Positions 24,933-34,318 of a DNA stretch of 64,000 nucleotides are shown piece after piece. The notes below the pieces were generated by a model. That model was not told the DNA's origin. It saw only the letters and a list, made by a program, of their open reading frames with translations, and ran no database searches. Within the stretch, counting starts at the first letter, position 1. Every line of letters starts with the position of its first letter. Made by a program: the position numbers and the translations under genes. Origin of the DNA: an uncultured Roseivirga sp. GTDB taxonomy: Bacteria > Bacteroidota > Bacteroidia > Cytophagales > Cyclobacteriaceae. Location of the stretch: the NCBI GenBank assembly GCA_947493005.1, contig CANLOY010000008.1:1-64000 (forward strand), written 5' to 3'.

Positions 24933-26005
24933 AAAGAAGACTTAAGATTTCTGCGTTTAACAATAATCCAGATCACAATAGGCGAACCAATCATAGCCGT
25001 AATTGCATTGACTGGTAATACAGTAGTACTCCCCGGCACTTGTGAAATAATATCACAGAACAGCATTAGCATTGCTCCTACCAGAACACAGCTAGGTATC
25101 AAGACTCTGTGATCTGAGGTATTCAAAAAGCTTCTGGTTAAATGCGGCACTGCTATTCCAACAAAACCAATAGGGCCACAAAACCCGGTAATAGCTCCTG
25201 CCAGAATACTGGTTACAGCGATTATCAATATTCTGGATCTCCTGATATTCAACCCCATGCTTTGAGCATAATTTTCTCCCAGCAACAATACATTAAGTGT
25301 TTTAGAGAGTAAGAAGGTCATGAACAACCCAGCCAGAACAATAAGAGATAACACGCCAAGCTGATCATTTGTGACCCCTCCCAAGCTGCCGAAAGTCCAC
25401 AAGACATACTCCTGAATCTGTTCAGGATCACTGAAATATTGCCAGATACTTACAATAGCAATGGTAATATTAGCCACCATGATACCCACAATAAGCATCA
25501 CCACATTGTCTTTGATTTTGAAAGAGATGGCCAGAATCATTAAAAGAACAACAGCCGCTCCAACAGTAGATGCAATGATTATTAGCCAGCTTCCTCCGAT
25601 ATCAAGTTGTCGAATAGAAAAAGCTGTTGTAACACTACCCGCAGCAAGCATAACTGCTGCGACACCCAAACTTGCTCCTGCAGTAATACCCAGAACTGAA
25701 GGTCCTGCTAAGGGGTTTCTGAAGAGCGTTTGCATCTGCAACCCTCCAACGGATAAGGCCGCTCCAACCAAAACGGCAGTAATAGAACGTGGTAGTCTAA
25801 TTTTAAGAATGATGGCTTGCCAGGCAGGGTTTTCGATTTCTTTTCCTAACAATACATTGATAGTATCCCAAACCGGAATCCTTACCGACCCTAATCCTAA
25901 ATCCAATAAGAAAAGGATTACAACCAGTGCTAAAAGCAATACAATAGATCGCGATTTGAGACCAGAAGATAATACCCCTGTCAATATGGTTTTGTTAGTT
26001 GACAA
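24929..26005 (-). CDS. B12 ABC importer permease (BtuC/FecCD type)
   Basis: A 358-residue FecCD-family permease with about ten transmembrane helices. Family marks are RLPRSITAVLVGAALSVGGLQMQTLFRNPLAGPSVLGITAGASLG (about 70-115), the coupling-helix region GENYAQSMGL (about 244-253) and GFCGPIGFVGIAVPHLTR (about 271-288). It forms the inner membrane channel of the importer encoded by this operon. It begins 5 bp after the binding-protein gene. Confidence 0.94.
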   Translation of the reverse strand: MSTNKTILTGVLSSGLKSRSIVLLLALVVILFLLDLGLGSVRIPVWDTINVLLGKEIENPAWQAIILKIRLPRSITAVLVGAALSVGGLQMQTLFRNPLAGPSVLGITAGASLGVAAVMLAAGSVTTAFSIRQLDIGGSWLIIIASTVGAAVVLLMILAISFKIKDNVVMLIVGIMVANITIAIVSIWQYFSDPEQIQEYVLWTFGSLGGVTNDQLGVLSLIVLAGLFMTFLLSKTLNVLLLGENYAQSMGLNIRRSRILIIAVTSILAGAITGFCGPIGFVGIAVPHLTRSFLNTSDHRVLIPSCVLVGAMLMLFCDIISQVPGSTTVLPVNAITAMIGSPIVIWIIVKRRNLKSSF

Positions 26006-26010
26006 AGAGT

Positions 26011-27213
26011 TTACTTCAATCGAGCGTGGTAAACAAGCTGGTGATTTGGAAGAAGTTCCGGATGGAAAATCTTGACAATGTCTTTTAGCACAACATGTGG
26101 TTCAATCACACCTTGTTCATAGTAATCATTGCCTCCTCCTTCAGTATATCGACCAAAAATATTGTATATCTGGCCAGTCTTAAACGATTTAAAATCTGAG
26201 AACCTGGCATCTCGTTGTAAGATTCCATTCATGCTCTTGGCGCTACCAGGAGCAATCCAGAAATCCGCTTTTAAACCAAATTCATAGACGGTTTCAAAGT
26301 CAAGTTTAAGGCTTCCTGTGGACTGATCGTTTTTCCAGGGATAATCCGCTTCAACCAGTTTAAGCAGTTCATAAGCGAAGCTCTTTCCACCAGCCACATG
26401 CCATGCATCACCCAAGGCAATACCTGTAATGGTCAATGGCTTCTTGTCCACTTTTTTATCCTTTACCAATTTAAGAACTGCTGAATATTCCTTTTCAATC
26501 TCCTCAAACTTTTCGTTTACCAATTGTTCTTTGTTAAGAAGCACTGCCAAAAGTTTAACCCACTCTGCTCTTCCAAGAAGGTCTTTTTCTTGCCAGTCTG
26601 CATTTAACAATACAGGTATTTTAACTCGCTCTAATTGCTGATAAACTTCATTTTGCGAGTTTGGATAACCAACTGCCAGGAGGACATCTGTATTCAAATT
26701 GATCACAGTTTCCACATTAAGAGATCCAGCAGGTGAAACTTCAACAATTTCTCCTTTATCAACCGCTGATCTGATCCCTTCATTTGAGATATACTGCTTG
26801 GTTTCCACACCTTTGAGGTTATCAACTGCATCCAGCAGTTTTAAAAAACCTAAATGGGTGGTTGACACAGAAACAATATTTTCAACTGGAACCTCGATAA
26901 CGGGGTTATTCAAGTCAGGAGCATTGGTTCCCTTCTGTAAAAGGGTATAACTCACCGTATCCACCACATCATTATAGTGTTTAAAGATGTGCAACACTTT
27001 ATAGTTCTGATGATATTCCACATCAAAACCAATAGAGTGTTTTACTTCCACCTTATCAGGGAAATAATCTTTATCTGAATCCGAACTTTGAGATTTGGAA
27101 TTCTTGTCATTTGATCCTTCGCATCCTAAGGATAAGGCAAGTACAAGTAAGAATAGCCACTTCGGGGTAAAAGCAACCCCACCATGGACAATGTTTGATT
27201 TTTGTCTTTTCAT
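26011..27213 (-). CDS. B12 ABC importer binding lipoprotein (BtuF/FecB type)
   Basis: A 400-residue periplasmic-binding lipoprotein with a hydrophobic signal and lipobox (LFLLVLALSLGCEGS, Cys about residue 31), followed by a Ser/Asp-rich linker and a two-lobed helical-backbone fold. Recognisable parts are VVSVSTTHLGFLKLLDAVDNLKGV, DVLLAVGYPNS and DFWIAPGSAKSMNGIL. It is longer than E. coli BtuF, as usual in Bacteroidota. It is the first gene after the B12 riboswitch and so the operon's lead gene. Confidence 0.92.
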   Translation of the reverse strand: MKRQKSNIVHGGVAFTPKWLFLLVLALSLGCEGSNDKNSKSQSSDSDKDYFPDKVEVKHSIGFDVEYHQNYKVLHIFKHYNDVVDTVSYTLLQKGTNAPDLNNPVIEVPVENIVSVSTTHLGFLKLLDAVDNLKGVETKQYISNEGIRSAVDKGEIVEVSPAGSLNVETVINLNTDVLLAVGYPNSQNEVYQQLERVKIPVLLNADWQEKDLLGRAEWVKLLAVLLNKEQLVNEKFEEIEKEYSAVLKLVKDKKVDKKPLTITGIALGDAWHVAGGKSFAYELLKLVEADYPWKNDQSTGSLKLDFETVYEFGLKADFWIAPGSAKSMNGILQRDARFSDFKSFKTGQIYNIFGRYTEGGGNDYYEQGVIEPHVVLKDIVKIFHPELLPNHQLVYHARLK

Positions 27214-27254
27214 ACCAATCGCTTTTCCGCAGAAAGCACTTTAGTGATTAAAAA

Positions 27255-27428
27255 TCAAAGGCAGGTCTTCTGACTTCCCTGGTTTTACTGAGCCTTCCCG
27301 AATTGATACTTCAAAACAGTGGCAAAAATTCAGTAAACCATTTGATGGGTTTACAGCAGCTGGGACTGTTCAGGATTTACACCTGATTCCCTTTTAATTT
27401 CGAAGACACATGCTTCGAAAACCTTTGA
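27255..27428 (-). ncRNA. Cobalamin riboswitch
   Basis: On the minus strand this is a class-I cobalamin aptamer upstream of the ten-gene B12 operon, 41 bp from the first start codon. Conserved elements in order are GGGAATCAGGTG, the core TCCTGAACAGTCCCAGC, CTGTAAACCCATC, the GCCACTG box, GGGAAGGC and a terminal GTCAGAAGACCTGCC. A closing helix is visible: TCAAAGG (27422-27428 on the minus strand) pairs with CCTTTGA (27255-27261). Binding of adenosylcobalamin would shut down uptake and salvage. The expression platform is not obvious; translational control over the first start is plausible. Confidence 0.95.
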
Positions 27429-27513
27429 ACTACCCGACAAAGGTATAAAAACTTTACAATTGAGTTTAGTTTAATTCGAATCATGTTACTTTGCTATTCG
27501 TTATCAAAAGCTT

Positions 27514-28167
27514 ATGAAGTCTTATACCTACTCATTACTAATGGCCTTTTTTCTGGTTTCTACCTCCGCTCCAGTGCTAGCTCAAAAGACCGTTGAGCGT
27601 CACGAAAACGGAAATAAAAAGTACCAGGGACGTGTGAAAAATGGCCTTAAAGTAGGCAAGCATAGCTTTTGGTATGAGAGCGGAGAAAAACAAAGAGAAG
27701 AAAGATATGACGACCGTGGTATTCTTATTCTGATCAAAGAATGGAACGAAGAAGGAAAACTCACCAAGGAAGAAAACCCAGAAGAAGGCTTCGAAAAAGT
27801 AAGAAGTGAGCAGTTTGGAAAGTTTAAGTGGCTTTTGGCCAGAGATGGTATCGGATATCACAAACTTAAAGGTGAACAGGTTTTTCAACCGATAACAGGA
27901 AGGTCAAAAATGACGCTTCATTATGCTACCTATACCTTAAGTGGTAAAGAAGTAGATAACTCCTTCAGAAGAAAAGTTCCGATTACGGTAGATCTGATCA
28001 AAGGAAATTTCATCAGAGGATTTCTGCAAGGTTTGAGTTATTTCAAACCTGGGGATAACGGTTACATCAGAGTTCCTGCCGAACTGGCCTATGGCAAGCA
28101 AGGCGCAGATAACGTACCTCCTAATGCTATTTTAGTATTTCAAGTGAGGATATTGAGCGTCCAGTAA
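27514..28167 (+). CDS. MORN-repeat FKBP-type peptidyl-prolyl isomerase
   Basis: A 217-residue exported protein with a signal peptide (to about residue 23, VLAQ). Two or three MORN-like repeats (about 26-80, ENGNKKYQGRVKNGLKVGKHSFWYESGEKQ) precede an FKBP domain (about 125-217) with MTLHYATYTLSGKEVDNS, IRGFLQGLSYFKPGDNGYIRVPAELAYGKQGADNVPPNAILVFQVRIL. The active-site region is well preserved. It should act as a periplasmic folding catalyst, with the MORN part as a possible contact surface. It is a single gene divergent from the B12 operon. Confidence 0.88.
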   Translation: MKSYTYSLLMAFFLVSTSAPVLAQKTVERHENGNKKYQGRVKNGLKVGKHSFWYESGEKQREERYDDRGILILIKEWNEEGKLTKEENPEEGFEKVRSEQFGKFKWLLARDGIGYHKLKGEQVFQPITGRSKMTLHYATYTLSGKEVDNSFRRKVPITVDLIKGNFIRGFLQGLSYFKPGDNGYIRVPAELAYGKQGADNVPPNAILVFQVRILSVQ

Positions 28168-28402
28168 AATCCAAAGAGTAAACAGGTCCCAGGAAATTCA
28201 TATCGAACCCAAATACTGAATTGGCATTCTGCCACACCTCTGACCTCATTGAATACTAGCTTATTCTTGTAGGCAAGGAAGCCGATTAATAATGACTCTT
28301 ATACTTCATTTAACAGATATAACAGTCATAAAAATCAATATATTGATGGCTATAAGTCATAAATGTGATGTATACATTACGTTGTGAACCGTTTGTAAGT
28401 CT

Positions 28403-28864
28403 ATGATAGTCTATAATCAAACTTCGACATCTAAGAGATATGTGAGTGGTATGCTAATGTTTTTTTTGATTGCACCAGCAATTTGGCTATTCACTCTGGG
28501 GTATATTTTCTATGGAATTGTTTTGATAATAATTTACCTGGCTTTTGAAACTTCACGAACCGGTGTAGATTTTGATGAGTCTAAGTTTACTGGTTTTAGA
28601 GAAGTATTGTTTTTTATAAAAATCCGACAAGGAGAAAGTAATAACCTAGACTCATTTAGCCACTACAGGGTTAAACAACAGAATGATGAAGTCACAGTAA
28701 GCGCCAATTGGGCTCAATCTTCTACGGTTTCGCAAGAACACTACACTTTAGAACTTTTTGATAAGCATAAAGGCGAATTTTTACAACTTGTTAAAAGCGA
28801 TGTTAGTCAGATTCAACCTATTCTAATTGAATTAGAAAAACAGAATATCGTTTTAAAGACTTAA
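28403..28864 (+). CDS. Two-helix membrane protein, unknown
   Basis: A 153-residue protein I do not recognise. Two adjacent transmembrane segments (about 14-33 and 36-52) form a hairpin, followed by a soluble domain of about 95 residues with alternating polar/hydrophobic strands. The topology resembles small bacterial PH-like or YcxB-like membrane proteins, but no motif proves it. It is a stand-alone gene. Upstream is the palindromic stretch ATGTATACAT near 28366-28375, of unknown meaning. Confidence 0.65.
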   Translation: MIVYNQTSTSKRYVSGMLMFFLIAPAIWLFTLGYIFYGIVLIIIYLAFETSRTGVDFDESKFTGFREVLFFIKIRQGESNNLDSFSHYRVKQQNDEVTVSANWAQSSTVSQEHYTLELFDKHKGEFLQLVKSDVSQIQPILIELEKQNIVLKT

Positions 28865-28962
28865 CGGTTTACAACAAATGCTAAACATGAAAACCGAGCA
28901 ATCTTAGCTGTATTTACAAAAGAGAAACTTAATCGAGTTTAGGAATTACTCATTATAAAAAG

Positions 28963-29034
28963 TAGCCTCGCTAGGAATCGAACCTAGATCTAAAGTTTAG
29001 GAAACTTCTATTCTATCCATTGAACTACGAGGCC
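28963..29034 (-). tRNA. tRNA-Arg (anticodon CCT)
   Basis: Cloverleaf on the minus strand: acceptor GGCCTCG with CGAGGCT, D stem GTTC/GAAT, anticodon stem GAAGT/ACTTT with loop TTCCTAA (anticodon CCT, reading AGG), T arm CTAGG-TTCGATT-CCTAG and discriminator A. CCA is not encoded. Length 72 nt. It stands alone between a hypothetical gene and hflX. Confidence 0.93.
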
Positions 29035-29175
29035 AAAAGGTTTACAAATCTAATTAATGCTACCTATTTGTCAATCCCAACGAGGTTTGATATTCATTGA
29101 AATCTTAATTACCCAATCGAATAATGTACTCCATGTTAAGATTCTTCGGCAAGCTCAGAATAAAAAAAAGAGCGA

Positions 29176-30372
29176 CTAATAATAAGAATCCTTTAAGTAA
29201 TTAGGGAAAATAGTAAAGTGCCTTTTCTTTACCTTTTTCATCATTACAGACTTCAGTTCTTCAATGTTTTCCTTATTAGCAGCAGAAATAAACACAGCTG
29301 GAAGCTCTCCTTTTCCCAGATAAGTATTCTTTAGGTCGTCAAGCGTTGGTGGAGGTGTTTCCATTTCTTCATAAACTTCAGAACCCAGAGACTTCACCTG
29401 ATCAATCTTATTGAAAACCAGAATAGTTGACTTATTCTTTACTCCTAAGTCTGCCAATGTTTGGTTAACCGTTTCCATCTGATCTTCAAAATAAGGATGA
29501 GAAACATCAACCACATGAAGTAGAATATCTGCCTCAACTACTTCAGCAAGTGTAGACTTAAAGGATTCGATCAAGTGGGTAGGAAGTTTTCTTATAAATC
29601 CTACCGTATCAGATAGCAAAAATGGAATGGTGTCTAAAACTACCTTTCTTACTGTGGCATCTACGGTGGCAAATAGTTTGTCTTCGGCAAGCACATCAGC
29701 CTTGGTTAACAAACGCATGATGGTAGATTTTCCCACATTGGTGTACCCGACTAACGCTACCCTTACCACATTGTGCCTCGACTTACGTTGAACAGCATTT
29801 TGCTTTTCAATCTTATCAAGTCTTTTCTTCAACACAGTAATCTGGTTTCGAATGGCACGCCTATCAGTCTCAATTTCTTTCTCTCCGGCACCACCACGGG
29901 TTCCGGTACCTCCCCTTTGTCGCTCAAGGTGAGTCCACATTCGTGTAAGCCTGGGAAGTAAGTAGGTAGACCGAGCCAACTCTACCTGTGTTTTAGCTTG
30001 TGCTGTTTGTGCTCGTTTTAAGAAGATATCCAGAATCAATAAACTTCGGTCATAAATCTTAACCCTTAGCTCCTTTTCCAAATTACGAAGTTGAGAAGGG
30101 GTTAAGTCGTCATCAAAAATGATCACTTTAACTTCCTCTGCTGTAATGTAGGTTTGAATCTCTTCCAGCTTACCTTTACCTACAAAAGACCTCTTATCAG
30201 GCTTCTCCAATCTCTGGGTAAAAGACTTCTTTACGTCAAGCCCCATGGTCTCCCCCAGAAAGGCAAGTTCGTCCAGATACTCAATCACTTTTTGTTCAGA
30301 TTGATCCTGAGTAATTAAAGCCACTAATACCGCAGTGTCTTTTTCGTATGATTTGGTTTCGTATCCTCCCAT
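29176..30372 (-). CDS. hflX: GTPase HflX
   Basis: A 398-residue HflX GTPase, a ribosome-splitting factor acting on stalled 70S or 50S particles. The N-terminal HflX domain includes GKGKLEEIQTYI, the linker carries the family motif ERQRGGTGTRGGAGEKEIETDRR (about 152-174), and the G domain has G1 ALVGYTNVGKST (about 207-218), G3 DTVGFIRKLP and G4 NKID (about 321). Length is normal for Bacteroidota. Confidence 0.96.
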   Translation of the reverse strand: MGGYETKSYEKDTAVLVALITQDQSEQKVIEYLDELAFLGETMGLDVKKSFTQRLEKPDKRSFVGKGKLEEIQTYITAEEVKVIIFDDDLTPSQLRNLEKELRVKIYDRSLLILDIFLKRAQTAQAKTQVELARSTYLLPRLTRMWTHLERQRGGTGTRGGAGEKEIETDRRAIRNQITVLKKRLDKIEKQNAVQRKSRHNVVRVALVGYTNVGKSTIMRLLTKADVLAEDKLFATVDATVRKVVLDTIPFLLSDTVGFIRKLPTHLIESFKSTLAEVVEADILLHVVDVSHPYFEDQMETVNQTLADLGVKNKSTILVFNKIDQVKSLGSEVYEEMETPPPTLDDLKNTYLGKGELPAVFISAANKENIEELKSVMMKKVKKRHFTIFPNYLKDSYY

Positions 30373-30501
30373 AAAACAAGGTCACAAAGGTATAATTAAT
30401 CGAAAGGAAATAGAAATTGAACTTAAATATGAGTACGTTGGTCTAAAGGCATCGACAATTTGATAAAAGTCACAATCTTTGAAGTCTGAAGATTTTAGCA
30501 C

Positions 30502-31047
30502 ATGAAAATAATTGATACTGGTTTTGAAGGACTGTTTGAACTGGAACCAACGGTCTATGGAGATTCAAGAGGGTACTTTTTCGAATCTTATAGAAGAAAC
30601 ACTTTCGTAGATTTAGGTATCAAGCAGGATTTTATTCAGGACAATGAATCTTTTTCTGTGAAGGGAACACTACGTGGACTCCATTATCAGCGTAACCCAC
30701 ATGCTCAAGCAAAATTGGTAAGGGTAACTAAAGGAAAAGTACTTGACGTTGCACTGGATATCAGAAAAGACTCTCCAACTTTTGGTCAACACCATACAGT
30801 ACTGTTGGATGCAGACAAGCACAATATGTTTCTGATTCCGGCAGGCTTTGCTCATGGTTTTCTTGCTCTGGAAGACAGCATCTTCTCTTACAAATGTTCA
30901 AACTACTATAATAAAGAAGCTGAAGGTGGTATTCTATGGAATGATCCTAAGTTAGATATTCAATGGAACGTTGAAAGTCCAATTGTTTCAGAAAAAGATC
31001 AGGATTTACCTAACTTTGCAGCTTACAAAGCAGCACCTGTATTTTGA
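30502..31047 (+). CDS. rfbC: dTDP-4-dehydrorhamnose 3,5-epimerase
   Basis: A 181-residue RmlC cupin epimerase for dTDP-L-rhamnose synthesis. The signature GTLRGLHYQRNPHAQAKLVRV (about 55-75) with the catalytic His, the FGQHHTVLLDADKHNMFLIPAGFAHGFLAL block and the Tyr/Asp-containing FSYKCSNYYNKEAEGGI are present. Length matches the family. Other dTDP-rhamnose genes are not in the window. Its stop overlaps the next start. Confidence 0.95.
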   Translation: MKIIDTGFEGLFELEPTVYGDSRGYFFESYRRNTFVDLGIKQDFIQDNESFSVKGTLRGLHYQRNPHAQAKLVRVTKGKVLDVALDIRKDSPTFGQHHTVLLDADKHNMFLIPAGFAHGFLALEDSIFSYKCSNYYNKEAEGGILWNDPKLDIQWNVESPIVSEKDQDLPNFAAYKAAPVF

Positions 31048-31784
31048 GCCTCTTCTCGTTTTTAAAAAGGTCTAAGCAAACATCACCAGACATTGGTCAT
31101 CTGAAGACAGATATCCACTCTCATTTGATACCAGCTATTGATGATGGTGTTCAGAGCATTGAGGAGAGCCTGGAGATTCTCAGAGAAATGGAAGCGCTGG
31201 GTTACCAAAAGGTAATCACAACTCCACATACCATGTCCGGATCCTATGACAATACCCCTGATATTATTTATGGAGGATTGGAAAAGGTGAAAGAGGCTGT
31301 AAAACAAGAAGGGATCAATCTAGCTATTGAAGCAGCTACCGAATACTATCTGGATGAGTCGTTTGTCAGTAAAATTGAGAATGATGAACAACTAATGACC
31401 TTTGGACAAAACTATGTCTTGGTTGAAACCTCTTTTCTCAATGTTCCTCCATTATTGAAAGATGTATCGTTTCAGCTTACACTGAAAGGATACAAAATGG
31501 TTTTCGCACATCCAGAACGATATTTATATCTAATCAATAACGAGCGCCTGGTTGAAGAACTGCTCGATCGAAATATTATCTTTCAACTAAATGCTGTAGC
31601 GCTAACCGGCTGCTACTCTAAACCAGTCCAAAAATTTGCCGAAAGGCTGATTGACATGAAGGCGCCTAAGCTGGTAGGCACTGACTGTCACAATATGGGA
31701 CACATAGACTTGTTAAAACAAGCCACAGGAACCAAATACTGGAAAAAACTGATGGACTTGGATCTTTTAAACAACTCACTCTAA
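31044..31784 (+). CDS. CpsB/CapC-type tyrosine phosphatase (PHP fold)
   Basis: A 246-residue PHP-family protein-tyrosine phosphatase. The metal ligands are TDIHSHLIPAIDDGV (about 22-36), VITTPHTM and the late FAHPERYLYL and GTDCHNMGH. CpsB/YwqE proteins dephosphorylate bacterial tyrosine kinases controlling exopolysaccharide. The start is TTG (31044-31046), overlapping the rfbC TGA stop as TTGA, so translation is coupled. The context with rfbC supports a surface-sugar role, though the partner kinase is not visible. Confidence 0.9.
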   Translation: MSLFSFLKRSKQTSPDIGHLKTDIHSHLIPAIDDGVQSIEESLEILREMEALGYQKVITTPHTMSGSYDNTPDIIYGGLEKVKEAVKQEGINLAIEAATEYYLDESFVSKIENDEQLMTFGQNYVLVETSFLNVPPLLKDVSFQLTLKGYKMVFAHPERYLYLINNERLVEELLDRNIIFQLNAVALTGCYSKPVQKFAERLIDMKAPKLVGTDCHNMGHIDLLKQATGTKYWKKLMDLDLLNNSL

Positions 31785-32771
31785 ATGAAGACATTTATCA
31801 CCGGAGCAACCGGTTTAGTAGGAAGTTTTGTTTGCCGACAACTCTTGGAAAATGGACATACTGTACGTGCCGTTAAAAGAAATTCCAGCAAAATGACCTT
31901 GCTGGAAGACATTGAATCTCAGATTGAATGGGTGGTTGGCGATATGAATGATACGGAGTTTCTCGAAGGCGCTTTAGAAGGTATTGAAGCCGTTATTCAT
32001 GCTGCAGCTATCATTTCTTTTGACAAACGCTGGCAAGACAGAATGTATAAGACCAACGTTTTGGGAACTGCTGACCTTATCAATGCCTGTTTAAAAGCGG
32101 GGACGAAGAAGTTCTTACACATTAGCTCTGTTGCTGCTATAGGAAGAAAAGCCGGTCAGATTTATTTAAGTGAAAAAGATAGGTGGGAAGGCGGAGAATT
32201 TGATTCCATTTATGCTCACTCTAAGTACCATCAGGAACTAGAAGTCTGGAGGGGTGCTCAAGAAGGTCTGGAAATAAAAATTGTGAACCCATCTATCATC
32301 TTAGGGCCAGGGCTTTGGGGACAAGGTGGTAGCACATCTGTTTTTAAATATGCCTATGATGAAAAGGCATTTCATCCTGAGGGCACAGTAAACTATGTGG
32401 ACGTAAGAGATGTCTCTGAAGTTATTGTTAAACTTTTAGAGTCTGACATTAAGGATGAAAGGTTTATTCTGAATGCCGGAACGCTGCCCTACAAAGATTT
32501 CTTTGGGCAAATAGCAAAAGCATTTGGTAAAAAACCACCTAAAAAAGTAGCTAAGCCGTGGATGTTAAAAGCAGCCGTTGCTCTTGAGTTTGTTCGCTCA
32601 AGAATTACCGGCAAAGAAGCTATGATTACTAAAGACACTGCTATTCTTTCCAGGTCTAACTTCCATTTTCAAAACGATAAAGTCAAAGAGGCACTAAATT
32701 TCGAATTCAAACCGTTGGAAGAAAGTATAGAATGGTCTGTGAGCGAGTTGAAAAAGAAACACACCTTATGA
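31785..32771 (+). CDS. NAD-dependent epimerase/dehydratase (extended SDR)
   Basis: A 328-residue extended short-chain dehydrogenase. The N-terminal GATGLVGSFVCRQLL (about 7-21) binds the dinucleotide, and the active site is SVAAIGRK with Tyr-x3-Lys in YAHSKYHQE. Its closest look is to dihydroflavonol reductase-like or sterol-dehydrogenase-like sugar/lipid reductases; the substrate is unknown. It begins immediately after the CpsB stop and is part of the same plus-strand run. Confidence 0.88.
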   Translation: MKTFITGATGLVGSFVCRQLLENGHTVRAVKRNSSKMTLLEDIESQIEWVVGDMNDTEFLEGALEGIEAVIHAAAIISFDKRWQDRMYKTNVLGTADLINACLKAGTKKFLHISSVAAIGRKAGQIYLSEKDRWEGGEFDSIYAHSKYHQELEVWRGAQEGLEIKIVNPSIILGPGLWGQGGSTSVFKYAYDEKAFHPEGTVNYVDVRDVSEVIVKLLESDIKDERFILNAGTLPYKDFFGQIAKAFGKKPPKKVAKPWMLKAAVALEFVRSRITGKEAMITKDTAILSRSNFHFQNDKVKEALNFEFKPLEESIEWSVSELKKKHTL

Positions 32772-32914
32772 ATCATAACTATTTAATATTCAAGGCCATA
32801 AAAAACCACATTTTATAATAGGTTTGATTAAACAGATTTAATTAAGCTATTTTATTATCTCAAAGTGGTTTTAGAAGTAGGTTTTCAGTATTTTGAAGAA
32901 ATCAATTAACGTCA

Positions 32915-34318
32915 ATGCAGGAAGATTATCCGAGTAGAGAAGAGGAGCGTGGACTGATAAGAAAATTCGAGGAGCAACTCAAAAATCAAACTTTCAATTT
33001 CTTTGATGTTACTGAATATGAAACCATTATTCAGTACTACATAGATCACCTGAAATTTGGGAAAGGACTTAAGGCATCAAAGCTTGCCTTGGAACAATAC
33101 CCATTTAGCATGGAAATCAGTATGCTTGCTGCACAATGCTATTTAGGGAAAGAACAGTTCGATGAGGCGCTTAAGATTATAGAAAATGCCGAAAACCTGC
33201 ACCCCAACGACCCCGAACTACTTACTATAAAAGGTAATATTTATTCGATTATAGGAGAGTTTGACAAAGCTATTGAAACGCTGGAACGTACTTTGGACAT
33301 AGCAGAAGATCGGTCTGAAGCCTTGTACAATATTGGTTTGACCTATCAGACAAATGGCAAATTCCTAAAAGCCATTGGCTACTATAAACAAGCCATAGAA
33401 ACCAACATCAATCATGAAAGTGCATTGTACGAATTGGCTTATTGTCTGGATGTTACAGGAAAGCTGGAAGACAGCGTTTCCTACTACAAAGCATTTATAG
33501 ATAAAGATCCTTATTCTTCTTATGCATGGTACAACCTGGGCATTGTTTATAACAAGCTGGAAAAATTTGAAGAAGCGGTAAAAGCATATGATTATGCTCT
33601 TGTTATAGATGATACTTTTGCTTCAGCCTGGTTTAATCTGGGGAACTCTTATATGAACCTTGAGCAGTATACCGAAGCATTAGAGGCATATAAAAACACC
33701 CTTAGCAATGAAGGGCCCTCTTCGGAGGTCTATTGTTGTATTGGAGCTGCATATGAGAAACAAGAAGCATACGAATATGCTATTAAATACTATAGAAAAG
33801 CTTCAAAACTAGATCAGTTCTACGAAGATGCGTGGTATGGCATAGGTTGTTGCCTTGCAGCTCAAGACAAGTATTATGAAGCCATTCACTTCCTCAATAA
33901 AGCGCTAAAGCTAGACCCAGAAAATGCCAATTATTGGACAGCGGTAGCTGATGCAGAGTTTCATATTGACAATATTGTTTCAGCAACCGAAGCCTATCAG
34001 GAAGCCGCAATGCTGGAGCCCAATAACACTGATATTTGGCTAGACTGGTCTTTTGTGCATTATCAGCAAGGAGAATTTGATAAAGCCATCGAACTGATGG
34101 AAAGAGCATTAGAAGAGTCTCCAGACAGCTCAGAACTGATGTATAGGATGGTTGTTTATCAAATCAATGCAGGCCTTTACAAAGAGGCCTTTACATATCT
34201 GGAAAATGCGTTAATTTTGGACTTCGAAAATCACGAAGTGCTATTTGAATTCTTTCCAAGGTTGGAAACCCAAAAGGCGCTTTTTAAGATCATAGATCAG
34301 TACAGAGAAAAAGACTAA
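32915..34318 (+). CDS. Tetratricopeptide repeat protein
   Basis: A 467-residue protein made of about eleven TPRs (about 45-450) with no signal peptide, so probably a cytosolic scaffold. Repeats such as ALYNIGLTYQTNGKFLKAIGYYKQAI and AWYNLGIVYNKLEKFEEAVKAYDYAL are clear. The specific partner cannot be told from sequence. Its stop is adjacent to the ComA-like gene, so the two are co-transcribed. Confidence 0.9.
   Translation: MQEDYPSREEERGLIRKFEEQLKNQTFNFFDVTEYETIIQYYIDHLKFGKGLKASKLALEQYPFSMEISMLAAQCYLGKEQFDEALKIIENAENLHPNDPELLTIKGNIYSIIGEFDKAIETLERTLDIAEDRSEALYNIGLTYQTNGKFLKAIGYYKQAIETNINHESALYELAYCLDVTGKLEDSVSYYKAFIDKDPYSSYAWYNLGIVYNKLEKFEEAVKAYDYALVIDDTFASAWFNLGNSYMNLEQYTEALEAYKNTLSNEGPSSEVYCCIGAAYEKQEAYEYAIKYYRKASKLDQFYEDAWYGIGCCLAAQDKYYEAIHFLNKALKLDPENANYWTAVADAEFHIDNIVSATEAYQEAAMLEPNNTDIWLDWSFVHYQQGEFDKAIELMERALEESPDSSELMYRMVVYQINAGLYKEAFTYLENALILDFENHEVLFEFFPRLETQKALFKIIDQYREKD

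Noticed and set aside
25461-26075. 204-residue plus-strand frame antisense to the BtuC-type permease
   Set aside because: Low-complexity Thr/Ile/Pro composition typical of an antisense reading of membrane helices. The permease is clearly real and part of the operon.
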